Below are positions 9,229 through 23,290 of a stretch of 64,000 nt of DNA, piece after piece. Below the pieces are notes generated by a model. The model ran no database searches. It saw nothing but the letters and a program-made list of their open reading frames with translations, and had not been told where the DNA came from. The stretch comes from Mycoplasma simbae ATCC 49888 (GTDB lineage Bacteria > Bacillota_I > Bacilli_A > Mycoplasmatales > Metamycoplasmataceae), in NCBI RefSeq assembly GCF_000702705.1, contig NZ_JNJG01000007.1:1-64000 (forward strand), written 5' to 3'. Position numbers and translations under genes: made by a program. How positions within the stretch are numbered: position 1 is the first letter of the stretch; every line of letters begins with the position of its first letter.

Positions 9229-10440
9229 ATGAAAAGAAAATATTTAAGTATTTTATTAACTGGTAGCGCATCAGTTTTAACACCTGTTGCAATGTCATCA
9301 TCATGTGTTGATGAGAAAAAACCTGTTGAAAAAGACTACAATACGCTTATAGCTATCGATGCCAAAGAAGGTGTTAAAGCAGCTAAAGAAGCCAAAGATG
9401 TTCTAGATACTGATTTAATAATTACAACTACTGATAAAACACTTACAACAGCAATCAAATCTAAAGCTGTTAAAGCAGGAATGCCAACCACATTGGTAGT
9501 GGTAATTAGTGTTAAAGATGGTCAAAAAACTGCAGAAGTTACAAAAGAAATTACTGGATTTAAAGCTGCACCTGTAGAACAAGGCGGCGACACATCTGGA
9601 AAACCTGGTACAGGTGAGAAAGAACCTGAGGTACAAGGAGAAAGCGAAGGCACTAAATTAAGTAAATCAATGAGCGAAAAATACGCAACAATCGGTGATG
9701 GCATTACTGATGAAGCTAAAAAAGCTCAAGTTAAAAAAGCTTTTGGTGATTTTGGAACTAAAACTGCACAAGCTTTTGCAAAAACAATTGATGATGCTAT
9801 TGTAGCTCTAGGTTTAAATGCGGAAGATACCAAAAAACTAACAGCAGCTTATACAGATGTAACAACACAAGTTAATGACTTGTTAGCTGAGGTATCAGCA
9901 ACTCAAGTTAGTGAATTTGTTGCAGGTAATAAATTTACAAGCGGTCTTGATGCCATTAAAGCTCAACTAACTAAAGAAAAACTAACCACCCTAAAAACTG
10001 AATTTGTTGGTACAATCACTAAAAATAAAGCTAATGTTGAGGCAATTATGGGAGGGTTGTTTGACCAATTAAATGTTGCTGAAACAACTAAAGATATTGC
10101 TAAAATTTCTGAACTAATTACAGACTCTAAAGCAGCTGTGACAACTGGCTTAGATACATTAAAAACTGAAATTGAAGCTATTTCATTTGAAAACTTAAGT
10201 ACAGAAGGTTACTTAGCTCAAGTTGCTAAAGTTACAACCGCAATTGACAAATTTAAAAACAGCCTAAAAACCAAAGTTGCCGATGAAAAATACGGATTTA
10301 ACGAAGAAAACAAAACAGCTATCAACGCAGCGATTGATGCTAAAGTAATGAAAGTTTTTGAGCTATATACAAGTTCAATCGAGCAATTAAAAACATCAGG
10401 TTATGAACTTGCAACAATTTTTGATGCAAACTTAAAATAA
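9229..10440 (+). CDS. Surface lipoprotein with a Lipoprotein_17-like domain
   Basis: 403 aa without any TGA codon. A basic start and hydrophobic signal end in AMSSSC, with Cys26 the expected lipidation site, so it is anchored to the outer face of the membrane. Residues about 40-110 resemble the mycoplasma lipoprotein-associated (type-17) domain, ending in KEITGFK. A Gly/Glu/Pro-rich linker follows (about 112-140), then a long alanine/lysine/threonine-rich region predicted helical. No enzymatic motif was seen. AAGGAG is 6 nt upstream of ATG. A T16 tract about 145 nt upstream could affect expression. Likely a surface antigen; specific role unknown. Confidence 0.85.
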   Translation: MKRKYLSILLTGSASVLTPVAMSSSCVDEKKPVEKDYNTLIAIDAKEGVKAAKEAKDVLDTDLIITTTDKTLTTAIKSKAVKAGMPTTLVVVISVKDGQKTAEVTKEITGFKAAPVEQGGDTSGKPGTGEKEPEVQGESEGTKLSKSMSEKYATIGDGITDEAKKAQVKKAFGDFGTKTAQAFAKTIDDAIVALGLNAEDTKKLTAAYTDVTTQVNDLLAEVSATQVSEFVAGNKFTSGLDAIKAQLTKEKLTTLKTEFVGTITKNKANVEAIMGGLFDQLNVAETTKDIAKISELITDSKAAVTTGLDTLKTEIEAISFENLSTEGYLAQVAKVTTAIDKFKNSLKTKVADEKYGFNEENKTAINAAIDAKVMKVFELYTSSIEQLKTSGYELATIFDANLK

Positions 10441-10449
10441 TTGTCAATG

Positions 10450-10481
10450 ATAAAAGATTGTTAGCAGCAATCTTTTATTTA
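10450..10481 (+). terminator. Hairpin terminator after the lipoprotein
   Basis: ATAAAAGATTG pairs with CAATCTTTTAT over a 7-nt loop, followed by a T-rich stretch, between the lipoprotein and the next surface protein. Confidence 0.65.
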
Positions 10482-10503
10482 TAAAAACTATAAAGGGAGG
10501 AAA

Positions 10504-13500
10504 ATGAAAGTCAAAGCTATTTTGATTGCTACTAGCGCACTCTCACTAACAAGCGTAGTTGCAGCTAGCTCAGCAGCTATATACTATAGCAACCAAAATA
10601 AAAAACTACAAAAACAAGATTTAAAAAACAAAGATAATAAAGTGTCTTTACCTATGTTTAAACTTGCACCTGCAAATAGTGATAAATTAGCACAAAAAGG
10701 TGCAATTAACTCGTCATTTATTGAGTTAAGTGCAAATAACGTTAAATTATTTTTTGATAGTGAGCATCAACCATCAAAACAAATGCAAGCAAGTCAAGTT
10801 TTATCGCAAAACTTAAAACACACAAGCTTAGACTCTACTGTGGCATTTAGAATTAATAACTACATAACAAATGATCTTGATGGCACAATTAATGTAGAAT
10901 ATTATTTAGTTCACTTTGATAAATATGGTAAAGAAATCTTACGAAGTGAAATCAAAAATGTTGAATTTGGTGGTTATTTAACTATCAAAGAATTACTAGA
11001 TAAAGCGATAGAGCAAATCAATTATCAAAGTAAAGAAGTGAATAAAGATTCAACATTAGCAAGTGAATTTATTGCACAAAATGGTGTATATTTCAACTTT
11101 GAAAACGAGCAATGTCAATTACACTCGCAAATACAAGCAAATGATGAAAACGGTGAAATTGATATTACCTATTGATTAAGTTCAAAGCAACACCCAAATT
11201 TAATTTCAAATAAAATATCGGCCAAAATAAGTGGTTTTGAAACAAACTCAGCGCGCCAATTAAAGCACGAACAAAGCGAAATAAGCAGATTAAATCAATT
11301 GCTTAGACAAAATAGTGAAAATTTAGTTGAATTAGCCAACAAAAAAGAAAATACTTTAGCTAGTCAATATTTATTAGAAGATTTTGCGCTTAAAAATAAT
11401 GTAAGCTTTAGCGATGCTCAAACTGAATTAGATATTGTTGCCACAGACGATGAAACTGGAAATGCAACAATAAGAGTTATTTTAACTTCGACTAAACCAA
11501 ATTTACAAAGAGCTAAAGCTCATATTGACGTTACATTAAATGTTAGTGAATACTACAGCGAACATTATCGTTTAGATACAATTTTGAATAATTTTGAATT
11601 GCAAATTGTCGACCAAAACGATTCACAAGTATTTAATGCTTCTTCTTGAAAACGAAAATATGAAGGTTTTTTAGGAAAAAAAGATATTAAACCGATTTTA
11701 AAACTTGATTTTCTAAGTAACCAAAACGCTAACATAGTTATTGATGATCATTCAATAGAAGAAACAAAACAACAAATAAATGATAAAAATGAATACCATA
11801 ACATTTTGACCATAAACTACCACTTTGTTTCAACTTTGGATGGTAAAGAAAATTTTGTTTCTAAAAACAAAGCAATAAATATTGATTTATCTAGCTGATT
11901 TTTACAAAACAGTTTCTTAGCTATTGCTGATAAGGCTAACTTTGATGTAGAATTCACATCACAAGGAAATGCCAAAAAACAACACTACGACGCCGAACAC
12001 GCAAAAGATGATTGACAAGGTTTTGTTTATTTTAAAATCAAAAACTTTCGTATGAGAAATAACGGTTTTGGCGAAGAAGAAAGAAATGTTGATATAGCTT
12101 CGTTTGATAACGAGGCAGGAACAATCACCTTTAATATTACTGTCAATAAATATTTAAACGGTACTAAATACTCAAACACTTTCCAACGTCAAATTAGTGG
12201 ATTTGCAAGCAGTGATAAGTATAATGAATTTTGAAGTCAAGCTCAGGGTGAAAAAACACGTTTAGATGAATTAGCAGCAGTTGCAATTTTAAGCGATGCT
12301 AAAACAAAAATGCCGCTAGATAATTACTTTTTTGCCGATGAATTTGATAAAACTAAAATTTTAGGCGAAATAGTCAACCAAAACGCGGTTGTTAAAGTTG
12401 TATCGATTGAAGATTTTGTGGATGAATCTGGCCAAAATCTTAAAAAAGTTATCTTTAAATTACAAAGTAAAGACGATAAATACAGCTCTATAGCCAGCGA
12501 GAATGTGACAGTGTTGCTTAAACCTAATAATATTGATATTTCGTCAATAAACACAGAAACACAAACACTAAGCAACAAGCAAAAAAATGATTTCATTTCA
12601 GGTTTAGATAGCTTTTTAAACACCATCACTTCACAATTCAAATCGGATAATGACAAGCGTCAAGCCAGAAAAGAAAAAGCCAAAGTTGAAATCAAAAAAT
12701 TCTGAAACGAAAAATACCTTGAATCAAAAGCAATTAAAGATGAAATTTTAAATGAGTACTATTTTAAATATTATGGCATTAACGAAAACACAAAAGCTAT
12801 AGGTACTATGCTTGATCAATTCTTCACTTCTAGTCAACAAGCGCTAGGAAACATGTGGGTGAAAGCATTGGAAAAAGATGATCACGAAAGTCACTGATTA
12901 TTGGGTAAAGGATATGGTGTAGGAAAAGTTGTTTTGGTCCCAAATTTACTTAAACCATATTCACAAGCAATATTTAGTGTTGTTAATACAAACAAAGACA
13001 AATTTACTAATTTAATTAGCCAAGTTGTAGCGCAAGTAAATCAAAACAAACAATTTAGTAATTTGCCAAATAAAGAACAAATTATTGCAAGTTTTAGCGA
13101 AAAATTAACTGCTATTCTAAATAAAATTATTCATTACTATGGAAACATAGATTGAGACATTTTAATTAATGGTGCAAACAATAATAGTCAATCTATTCAG
13201 GGCTTAATTGATCGTGGAATTTTGCTTGAAAGTGATAAAACAAAAACTGCTGTTGTGCCTAACCCTGCTAAGTTTGGTAATACCACCTTTGGTCGTAAGT
13301 TCATGACATTAAACGGCTTAACACCTTTTAAAACAGATGTTTATCAAAACGATAAAGTAAAAATGATTCAAGAACTAAGTGAGCAATTTAATTTGAACGC
13401 TTCGCAAAAAAATGTATTGTCAAGCCACGTAGACATATTCTTGAATCCTTTATTAGGCTCAATTGAAAAATACTCATCATTTATTATGAATCAAGTGTTA

Positions 13501-13539
13501 CAAAAATTATTAACATCAATTGCAAAAGTATATTATTAA
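10504..13539 (+). CDS. Large signal-anchored surface protein, unknown function
   Basis: 1011 aa, joined across seven or more in-frame TGA codons with no other stop. The N-terminus has a basic start and hydrophobic stretch (about 5-28) but no lipobox Cys, so it is anchored or secreted rather than lipidated. The central part contains segments ending KISGFE and QISGFASS, similar to the closing strand of mycoplasma lipoprotein-17 type repeats. The C-terminal third (from about 640) is charged and helical, then a hydrophobic region. GGGAGG lies upstream of ATG. No catalytic motif was recognised. It directly follows another surface protein, with a terminator between. Confidence 0.8.
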
Positions 13540-13542
13540 TAC

Positions 13543-13564
13543 AAAAACAGGGACACCTGTTTTT
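13543..13564 (+). terminator. Terminator after the 1011-aa surface protein
   Basis: AAAACAGG-GACA-CCTGTTTT perfect hairpin followed by T-rich sequence, just beyond the stop codon. Confidence 0.8.
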
Positions 13565-13667
13565 ATTTTGCGAAATTATCACTAAAATATGCAAGATTTT
13601 TCCTTATTTAACTAATAAGCACTGAAATGTGTTATTATTTAAAAAAATAATAATATAAGGGGAAATT

Positions 13668-14294
13668 ATGCTTAAAGTTATTGAACATCCATTAATTTCA
13701 ATCAAATTAACAAATATGCGTGATAAACGTGCTGATCACCATATCTTTAGACAAAATTTAAATGAAATAGCTTCACTAATGGTTTATGAGATTATGCGCG
13801 AATATCAAACAAAACCAAAAAAAATCGTTACTCCTTTGAACAATGAATACATTGGTGCAACATACGATAAAGAAGTGATTATTGTACCAATTTTAAGAGC
13901 TGGATTAGGAATGACTGAGGGGCTGCTGCAATTAATACCAAAAGCTAGAGTTGGTCATATTGGTTTATACCGTGATGAAATAACTCATAAACCGGAAACT
14001 TATTTTTATAAAATGCCAGAGGTGCCAAAAGATAGCTATGTACTTGTTGTTGATCCAATGCTTGCCACAGGTGGATCAGCAGTTGATGCTATTAAAAAAT
14101 TACAAGAAGACGGATTTAGTAACATTCAGCTTGTTTGCTTAGTGGGTGCACCAGAAGGTGTGGAAAATGTTATTCAAAATTTTGGAGAAGATTTTAATAT
14201 TTTCTTAGCTTCACTAGACCCGATTTTAAATGATAAAAAATACATTGTTCCCGGCTTGGGGGATGCAGGAGATAGAATCTTTGGAACAAAATAA
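13668..14294 (+). CDS. upp: Uracil phosphoribosyltransferase
   Basis: 208 aa, normal family length. It makes UMP from uracil and PRPP in the cytoplasm, a pyrimidine-salvage step important in an organism without de novo synthesis. The PRPP-binding loop VDPMLATGGSA is at about 128-138, the conserved VPILRAGLGM at 73-82, and the C-terminal PGLGDAGDR uracil-binding segment is present. AGGGG precedes the ATG. An ECF-type membrane protein follows after 2 nt. Confidence 0.97.
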   Translation: MLKVIEHPLISIKLTNMRDKRADHHIFRQNLNEIASLMVYEIMREYQTKPKKIVTPLNNEYIGATYDKEVIIVPILRAGLGMTEGLLQLIPKARVGHIGLYRDEITHKPETYFYKMPEVPKDSYVLVVDPMLATGGSAVDAIKKLQEDGFSNIQLVCLVGAPEGVENVIQNFGEDFNIFLASLDPILNDKKYIVPGLGDAGDRIFGTK

Positions 14295-14296
14295 TA

Positions 14297-14989
14297 ATGT
14301 ATTGAAACAAACAAATCATTAAAAAAATAACGCTCACAGGACTTTTTTTGGCCTTAGCTATTGTAGCTGATTTGATGGGTCAATTTATGCCCTTTAATGG
14401 CTTTTTAAAGTTTAATTTATCTTTAATTTTTATTCTAGCTAATTTTGTAATTTCAGGATTTTGGTGGGGCTTGCTAATATTATTTTTATTGTTTGCTCTA
14501 GGTCCTTCATATTCATCTTTAGGTTATGAACCAGCTGGTTTGTTGGGCCATGGCATGCTTTTAATTTCACAAGCTAGCTTTATATTTGTATTTTTATTGA
14601 GCCGACAAATTATTCAAAAATATACAAAAAATGAGTCTTTATCAATCAAAAAACAAATTTTAAAACTATTGATTAGCTTAACCATTGCTTCAATAATTGC
14701 TAGTGCTTTCTTAATTATTATTAATCTTTTTATATCCACGCCAGCGTTTTTTTATCTGCTTAAATTTGCTCCAGACGCAAAATTTACAACAATCGCCACA
14801 ATGTATCATGACAATTTTAGGCCTTTATTTTTCTTCATTCCTAACTATTATTTAGGCGCAGGCGTTGTTTTTGGAGTGTTTAATTTACTCAATTATTCTA
14901 TTAACTCAATTATTCTATTTTTAGTGCTTGCTTTTAGCTTAAAAACCAAACTTTTCGAGCAAGCCAAAACTAATAACTCTACACTTTAA
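14297..14989 (+). CDS. ECF-transporter S-component-like membrane protein
   Basis: 230 aa; starts ATG 14297, two bases after the upp stop, without its own ribosome site, so translation is probably coupled. The N-terminus MYWNKQ contains a TGA-encoded Trp. About six hydrophobic segments span the protein. The first helix has ALAIVADLMGQF, resembling the small-residue AxxxA helix with which ECF S components dock to the shared transporter. Such proteins bind a vitamin or base outside and deliver it through the EcfAAT module. Substrate is unknown; linkage with upp hints at a pyrimidine or related compound, which is inference only. Confidence 0.65.
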
Positions 14990-15002
14990 CAAAGGAGGTA
15001 TC

Positions 15003-17339
<2,337 letters not shown>

Positions 17340-17382
17340 TGCCTTTTTTTCTTCAAAGCGACAAAAAAATAAATATTTAATT

Positions 17383-17409
17383 TTAGCACTCTAACATTTA
17401 ATCTGCTAA
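17383..17409 (+). promoter_or_regulatory. CIRCE-like operator upstream of lon
   Basis: TTAGCACTC (17383-17391), a 9-nt spacer, then ATCTGCTAA (17401-17409). The left arm is a perfect CIRCE half site; the right arm keeps six of nine bases of GAGTGCTAA. CIRCE is bound by the heat-shock repressor HrcA. It lies about 33 nt before the lon start and overlaps the promoter zone, so heat-shock control of lon is likely. Confidence 0.75.
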
Positions 17410-17441
17410 AATATATAAATAAACATAGAAATGAGGTATGA

Positions 17442-20294
17442 ATGAACGAAAAATTACTTGTTGTCAGACTTGGCGATAATGAATTGCCCGCTACCGTGAT
17501 ATATGGTAACGAAGTAAGAACTATTTACGTCAAGCCATATGGTGACTACTGAACAAAAGAGCGTTTACAAGCTTTATCAGATAAATACTACACAATTGGT
17601 GGCTACAATAATGGTATCGACCCAATGCAACAATATCACGATGAAATGGTTAATGAGTTTATAAGCACCAAAGAAGAAGTTGATAACTTAAAAGAAAAAG
17701 ATCCTGACTACTTGATGCTAGGTTATTATGCTGTATCGCCTGAAGAGTTTTACCACGGTAAAATTAAGCAAATGGGTAGAATTAAACTAGATGATATTTC
17801 AGAAGTAGTTACATTTGCAAGAGTTTTAGATGTTGAACAAACTGCTAAAAATGTATATCAAATTACACTTAAAGGTGTTGGTCGTCACAAAATTATTGAT
17901 TCAGTAAGCTCAACTGAAAATATTCATGGCTACATCAAAAATATAGAACAAGTTAAAACTGAAAAATTACCTTATTCTGAACCTGATGAACAATACCTTG
18001 AAACTGAGCTTTTAATCAACAAAATTGAAGAAACAATGACTGAAATATCTAGATATGATATTTGAGAAAAATTGCTTCAAATTTTAAAAACTCCAAACCC
18101 TTGAATTGACTATGAACACTATGGCGACGATCATTTAGATACGCCAAAAGGTAGACTAGACATTAATCAAGGTAGCTTAGTAAGAATAATTTCACAACTA
18201 ATTTATTACACACACTGCAACAGCATTGAAAAATTATCAATTTTTGAAGCTGTCAGCGTAAAAGAACAAGCTCTAGAATTAATCAAACATATTCAAGGCT
18301 TTTACTCACTAATGGACTGATCTCCAGTAGAAAAAAGAGTGTTCGCTAAATTAGAATTTTTCCAAGGCTTTTTTGAAGAAGACGAGTTAAAAGCTATTGA
18401 AAAAACCGAAAAAGATGCAGAGAAAAAAGCTAACTCAACCAAAAGATCAAATGATGCAATTTCAGATGCTTTAGTCGAAAATGAATTAAACAAAAAGATT
18501 AAAGATAATCTAGAAAGACAACAAAGAGAATTCTTGCTTAAAGAAAAATTGCGTGCTATTAAAGAACAATTACAAGAAGGCGATGGCGAAGAAGAAGATG
18601 ATTCAGAATTTGCTCGCAATATGAAAGATAAACAAAAATCCAAAGTTTATCCTGAATCAGTTCTAAAACTAATAAAAAGCGAAAGCAATAAACTGAAAAC
18701 TATGATGTCAGGCACACCTGATGCAAACATAACAACAGCATATTTAAATCTATTAAAAACATTGCCTTGAAGAAAAGTTGAAGTAGAAACTTTAGATATT
18801 AAAAAGGCTAGAGAAATTCTAGATAAAAACCACTATGGTTTAGGCGAAGTTAAAGAGCGTATTATTGAATACTTATCATTAATTATTAACCACAAAAATC
18901 AAGCAAAATTAGCTAATAAAGACGTTTTATTAGACTATGATGACAACCATCAAATCGATTTGGACTTGTTCAAAGAGCAAGAAAATGCTAATAAAATACA
19001 GAAAAACTTCAATAATGTGCCAATTTTAACATTAGTAGGGCCTCCAGGAACTGGTAAAACTTCACTAGCTCGTGCTATTGCGGAAGCGTTAAATAAAAGC
19101 TATGTGAAAATTTCATTAGGTGGCGTGCACGATGAAAGTGAAATTAGAGGACACAGAAAAACCTATGTTGGAGCAATGCCTGGAAAAATTATGAAGGCGA
19201 TCCAAAAAACTGGAGTTTCTAACCCACTAATTTTATTGGATGAAATTGACAAAATGAGTTCAGATTATAAAGGCGATCCTTCATCGGCCATGCTTGAAGT
19301 GCTTGACCCTGAACAAAACACCAAATTCCAAGATAACTACTTAGAGCACGAATACGATTTATCAAAAGTAATGTTTATTGCCACAGCTAACTACTATGAA
19401 AATATTCCTAAACCGTTGCTTGACCGTGTTGAAATCATTGAGCTTCACTCATATACAACTAGCGAAAAAGTAAAAATCGCTAGAGAACACTTAATTGACA
19501 TCACCACACGTCAATCTGGTTTAACTAAAGAACAATTCCAAATTAGTGACGATGTAATCGAGTCTATTATTAAACACTACACAACCGAAGCTGGTGTAAG
19601 GGGCTTGAAACGTCAATTTGACAAAATGGCACGTAAAATCGTTACAAAAATTGTTGCTGGCGAAAACATTAAAGAGTTTATTATTGACAAAAAAACAGCA
19701 TTTGATTTACTTGGAACACCTAAATATTCTGAAGTAGAAACCATAGGCAAACCGCAAATTGGTGTGGTAAATGGACTTGCTTACACATCAATTGGTGGTA
19801 GCACATTGCAAATTGAAGTAATCCCATATCCAAACAAAAATGGAGGCTTCAAATTAACTGGTTCACTTAAAGACGTAATGAAAGAATCTGCGTCAATTGC
19901 ATATTCATTTGTTCGTTCAAACGCTAAAAAATTCAATATTGACTTTGAATTTGAAAACAATGAAGTTCACATTCACGTGCCTGAAGGTGCAGTACCAAAA
20001 GATGGGCCAAGTGCTGGTGTAACATTTACTACAGCTCTAATTTCCGCCTTGGCAAATAAACCTGTACCGCAAGATGTGGCAATGACTGGTGAAATTACGC
20101 TTCGTGGTCGTGTGCTTGAAATTGGTGGATTAAAAGAAAAATCATTTGCAGCCTTTAAAAAAGGCGTAAAAACTGTATTTATCCCTAAAACTAATGAGAA
20201 AAATCTTGTAGACATTCCCGATGAAGTAAGAAATGCGATTACTTTTATCGCTGTTGAAGATTATGATCAAATATTTGAAAAACTTTTCAAATAA
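17442..20294 (+). CDS. lon: ATP-dependent protease La
   Basis: 950 aa cytoplasmic AAA+ serine protease that degrades damaged and regulatory proteins; joined across six TGA codons. N-terminal substrate domain, charged coiled-coil (about 310-400), Walker A GPPGTGKT at about 533-540, Walker B LILLDEID, and a C-terminal protease domain with the Ser857 ([10 protein letters not shown]) and Lys898 (GGLKEKS) dyad. Longer than typical Lon (about 780-800 aa) because of an enlarged N-terminal and linker region, as in other mycoplasmas. Preceded by a CIRCE-like element, so probably HrcA/heat-shock controlled. Confidence 0.97.
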
Positions 20295-20339
20295 CTCAAT
20301 AAAAATATATAAAATTATTATCTAATTAAGGAGAGCCAA

Positions 20340-22235
20340 ATGAAATTTGAAATTAAAGATGACTTATTCAAATCTGTTAATGACGAATGATTAAAAACTG
20401 CTGAAATTCCCAGCGATCGTTCATCAATCGGTGAATTTCTCGAATTAGACATTGAAAATGAGAAAGCAATAGCTAGACTAGCAAAAAAATTACTTAAACA
20501 AGAACAAAATGGTGAAATTGACGATCAAATCTTAATTAATTTTGCACAATTTTACGCATTAACAAGTGATATTGACAAACGTGAACAAGAAGGTACTAAA
20601 CCTCTTGCAAAATATTTTGAAGAAATCCAACAACTTAAAGATTTTGACGACTTTAAAAGCAAATTTATTGAATTTACATACAGAGATTACGTATTACCAA
20701 TTAACTTTGGTGTAGAAACAGACTTTTTAGACTCAAGCGTGCAATCACTTTATGCAGGCATTGCTCCGCACATTTTGCCAGATAAAGCACACTATGACAA
20801 CCCAGAAATTAAAGCTAAGTTTTTAAAATCATTCAAAAGTATGGCTAAAAAACTATTATTACCATATGTTAACGATTTTAAACAAGCAAACGCAATTGTT
20901 AAATTGGCACTGCAATACGACGAATTAATCGCCAGATATTCGCTAACTTCACTAGAAAAAGTTAGATACACAGAGTTATACAAACCTTACAAATTGGATA
21001 GAATTGCTAGATTAACACACAATCTTGACATTAAAGACATTGTGTCAAAACTAGTTTCTAAACCAGTAGATAAAGTTGTTTTTAGCGACCATAAATTCGC
21101 TCAAAACCTAGATAGACTGCTAAACGAGAGAGTATTTGATCGTTTAAAAGCATGATTATCAGTGCAACTTTTAATTAAATTCTCAAGATATTTAGACCAA
21201 AAAACACGTACAGCAGCACAAGCTTATACACTTGCTGTTACGGGCCAATCTAAAGTAGCAAACAAAAACAAACAAGCACTATTTTTAGCACTTGACTACT
21301 TCTCAATTCCAGTGGGTACTCACTACGCTAAAAAAGTTCTTTCTCCTAGAGCTAAAAAGAATGTTGAAACCATGGTTTCACACATGATTCAAATCTACAA
21401 AGAAAGATTGCAAAAAAACACTTGATTAAGTCAACAAACAATTGATAAAGCTGTTTTAAAACTTGACACTTTAGGTGTTCACATTGGTTATCCAACTGAA
21501 TTTAAACCTCACTATAAAGACTTAAAAGTGCAAGGTAATTCACTAATTGAAAACGTTTTTAGATTTAATGAAGTTGTAGTTAAACAAAACTTGAGCCAAT
21601 ACAAAGAACCAATTAACAAAAATCTTTGAAGCATGTCTCCAGACCAAGTTAATGCTTACTACCACCCAATGTACAATCACATCGTTTTCCCAGCTGGTAT
21701 TTTAAATGGTGCCTTTTATTCAATTAAACATTCATCATCAGAAAACTATGGTGGAATTGGAGCTGTTATAGCACACGAAATTTCCCACGCCTTTGACAAC
21801 AACGGTGCAAACTTTGACGAAAAAGGAAACTTAAGAATGTGATGAACTCCTGAAGATTTTGCCGAATTTGGCAAACGTACTCAAGGAATGATCGATTTAT
21901 TTGAAGGTGCAGAAACTGACAATGGTAAATGCAGTGGTACTTTAACTGTTAGTGAAAATATTGCCGATGCTGGTGGTTTAAGTTGTGCTTTAGAAGCAGC
22001 TAAACTAGAAAAAGATTATGATGCTAAAAAATTCTTCATTAACTGAGCTAGAATTTGAAAAACAAAATACAAACCTGAAATTGCTAAAAGATTATTGGAA
22101 AGCGACCCACACGCCCCAACAATTCTAAGAGCGAACATTCAAGCTGCTAACCGTGAAGAATTCATTGAAGCTTTCAACATTAAAGAAACAGACAAAATGT
22201 TTATTCCAGTTGAAAAACGTGTAAAAATTTGATAA
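20340..22235 (+). CDS. pepO: M13-family zinc metallopeptidase (PepO-like endopeptidase)
   Basis: 631 aa, normal for bacterial M13 oligoendopeptidases. The zinc site is HEISH (479-483) with ENIADAGG (539-546) supplying the third ligand, Glu, and the catalytic-partner Asp; NAYYHP upstream is the conserved substrate-binding NAxY segment. No signal peptide, so it acts on peptides in the cytoplasm. Six or more TGA-Trp codons. AAGGAG is 6 nt upstream of ATG. It follows lon by 45 nt, a pairing that would complete protein breakdown to short peptides, although no experiment is implied. Confidence 0.93.
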
Positions 22236-22237
22236 TT

Positions 22238-22261
22238 AAAAAGCCAAAACGGCTTTTTTTA
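22238..22261. terminator. Bidirectional terminator between pepO and the hydrolase
   Basis: AAAAAGCC-AAAAC-GGCTTTTT hairpin with T-runs on both strands; it contains the stop codon of the minus-strand hydrolase and serves both converging genes. Confidence 0.8.
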
Positions 22262-23071
22262 TTTACTTAAAAACGAAATTAACACTGATTTAAATTGCTC
22301 AAAATTATCACTTCACATGCAGTGACCTGCATTTTCAATCACGTAGCAATTAGTTGCTGGATTAAGTTTTAAATAGTGCTGTTCGCACACATCTACATCA
22401 ACTATTCCATCGCTATCACCATTAATTAATGCAAGCGGAACATTGATTGCTTCAATACCTTGGTCAACAATGCTTTGGTTTTTTTCTTGAGGCATTCTTA
22501 AGCCTCACTCGTAAATTACATCCAATCTTTTTTGCACTTGTTCAGACGCATAATATTGCTTAACGTTCTCAACAAATTCATCATTTTTCAATAAAACTTC
22601 AGTATTTTTGTATAAAGCGGGCAATAATTTGATATATTGCTCAAATGAACGTGGGAAAAATAATGGTCACATATGCGAAAACATTAGCATGGTTCTATTC
22701 ATTGGCCCTAAAAGTACAACCTTATCAAGTCTATTTTCCTTTTGTAAAACTGGAGCAACTATAGAACTTATGCCCCCACCCATTGAGTGCCCTATTAAAG
22801 TTATATTATTTAGATTTTGCAAACGCACAAACTCGACAACTATTTCTCTAAACGATTCCATATTCATTAATTCTGGCGCTATTTCACTATTGCCGTGTGA
22901 TGGCATATTTAGTGCAAAAATATTGTAATTTGGCTTTAAAAGTTCAATTAATTGCTCAAAAAAAGCAAATTCTGATGAAAATCCGTGAATGAATAAAATG
23001 GTTTTATCTTTGCTGTTATCCATTTTTAAAAATTCAATATGACGGTTTTTAAATGTAAAAAAATTATCCAT
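22259..23071 (-). CDS. Alpha/beta hydrolase
   Basis: 270 aa, two TGA-Trp codons. Fold and triad are clear: oxyanion HGF at 29-31, nucleophile GHSMGGG (Ser96), acid in NGDSDGIVD, and His in ENAGH near the C-terminus. Such enzymes hydrolyse esters or lipids; substrate is not evident. No signal peptide, so it is cytoplasmic. Start ATG 23071 has GGGGG upstream; an in-frame upstream codon at 23119 was rejected for lack of a site. Single gene facing pepO. Confidence 0.9.
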
Positions 23072-23156
23072 GTTACCCCCGTATTTAATAATTATATAAT
23101 GAAACGCATCTAGGATCATTTTTTAAGTTTTTACTGCGTAAAAATGAGTTTTAATT

Positions 23157-23249
23157 TATAATTAAAAAGAATTTTTTAATTCAATTTGATATCAAATAAC
23201 ACACTTTTGTGGATTCGCCTGGGTGTGCCTGTAGAAAGGGTGCTAGGCG
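23157..23249 (+). ncRNA. Promoter and structured rpsB leader
   Basis: A -10 TATAAT at 23157-23162 is followed by a leader of about 120 nt before rpsB. The segment 23211-23250 is strikingly G-rich for this genome; CGCCT (23216-23220) pairs with AGGCG (23245-23249) and encloses a small CCT/AGG hairpin. This looks like an autoregulatory ribosomal-protein leader, by analogy with known S2 leaders in bacteria. Fold and binding are inferred. Confidence 0.5.
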
Positions 23250-23290
23250 TTAGAAGCATTAGGAAGAATAACAAACTAAAGGAAAATACA

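Noticed and set aside
18302-18643. Minus-strand serine-rich open frame inside lon
   Set aside because: It is the antisense shadow of the charged coiled-coil region of Lon.
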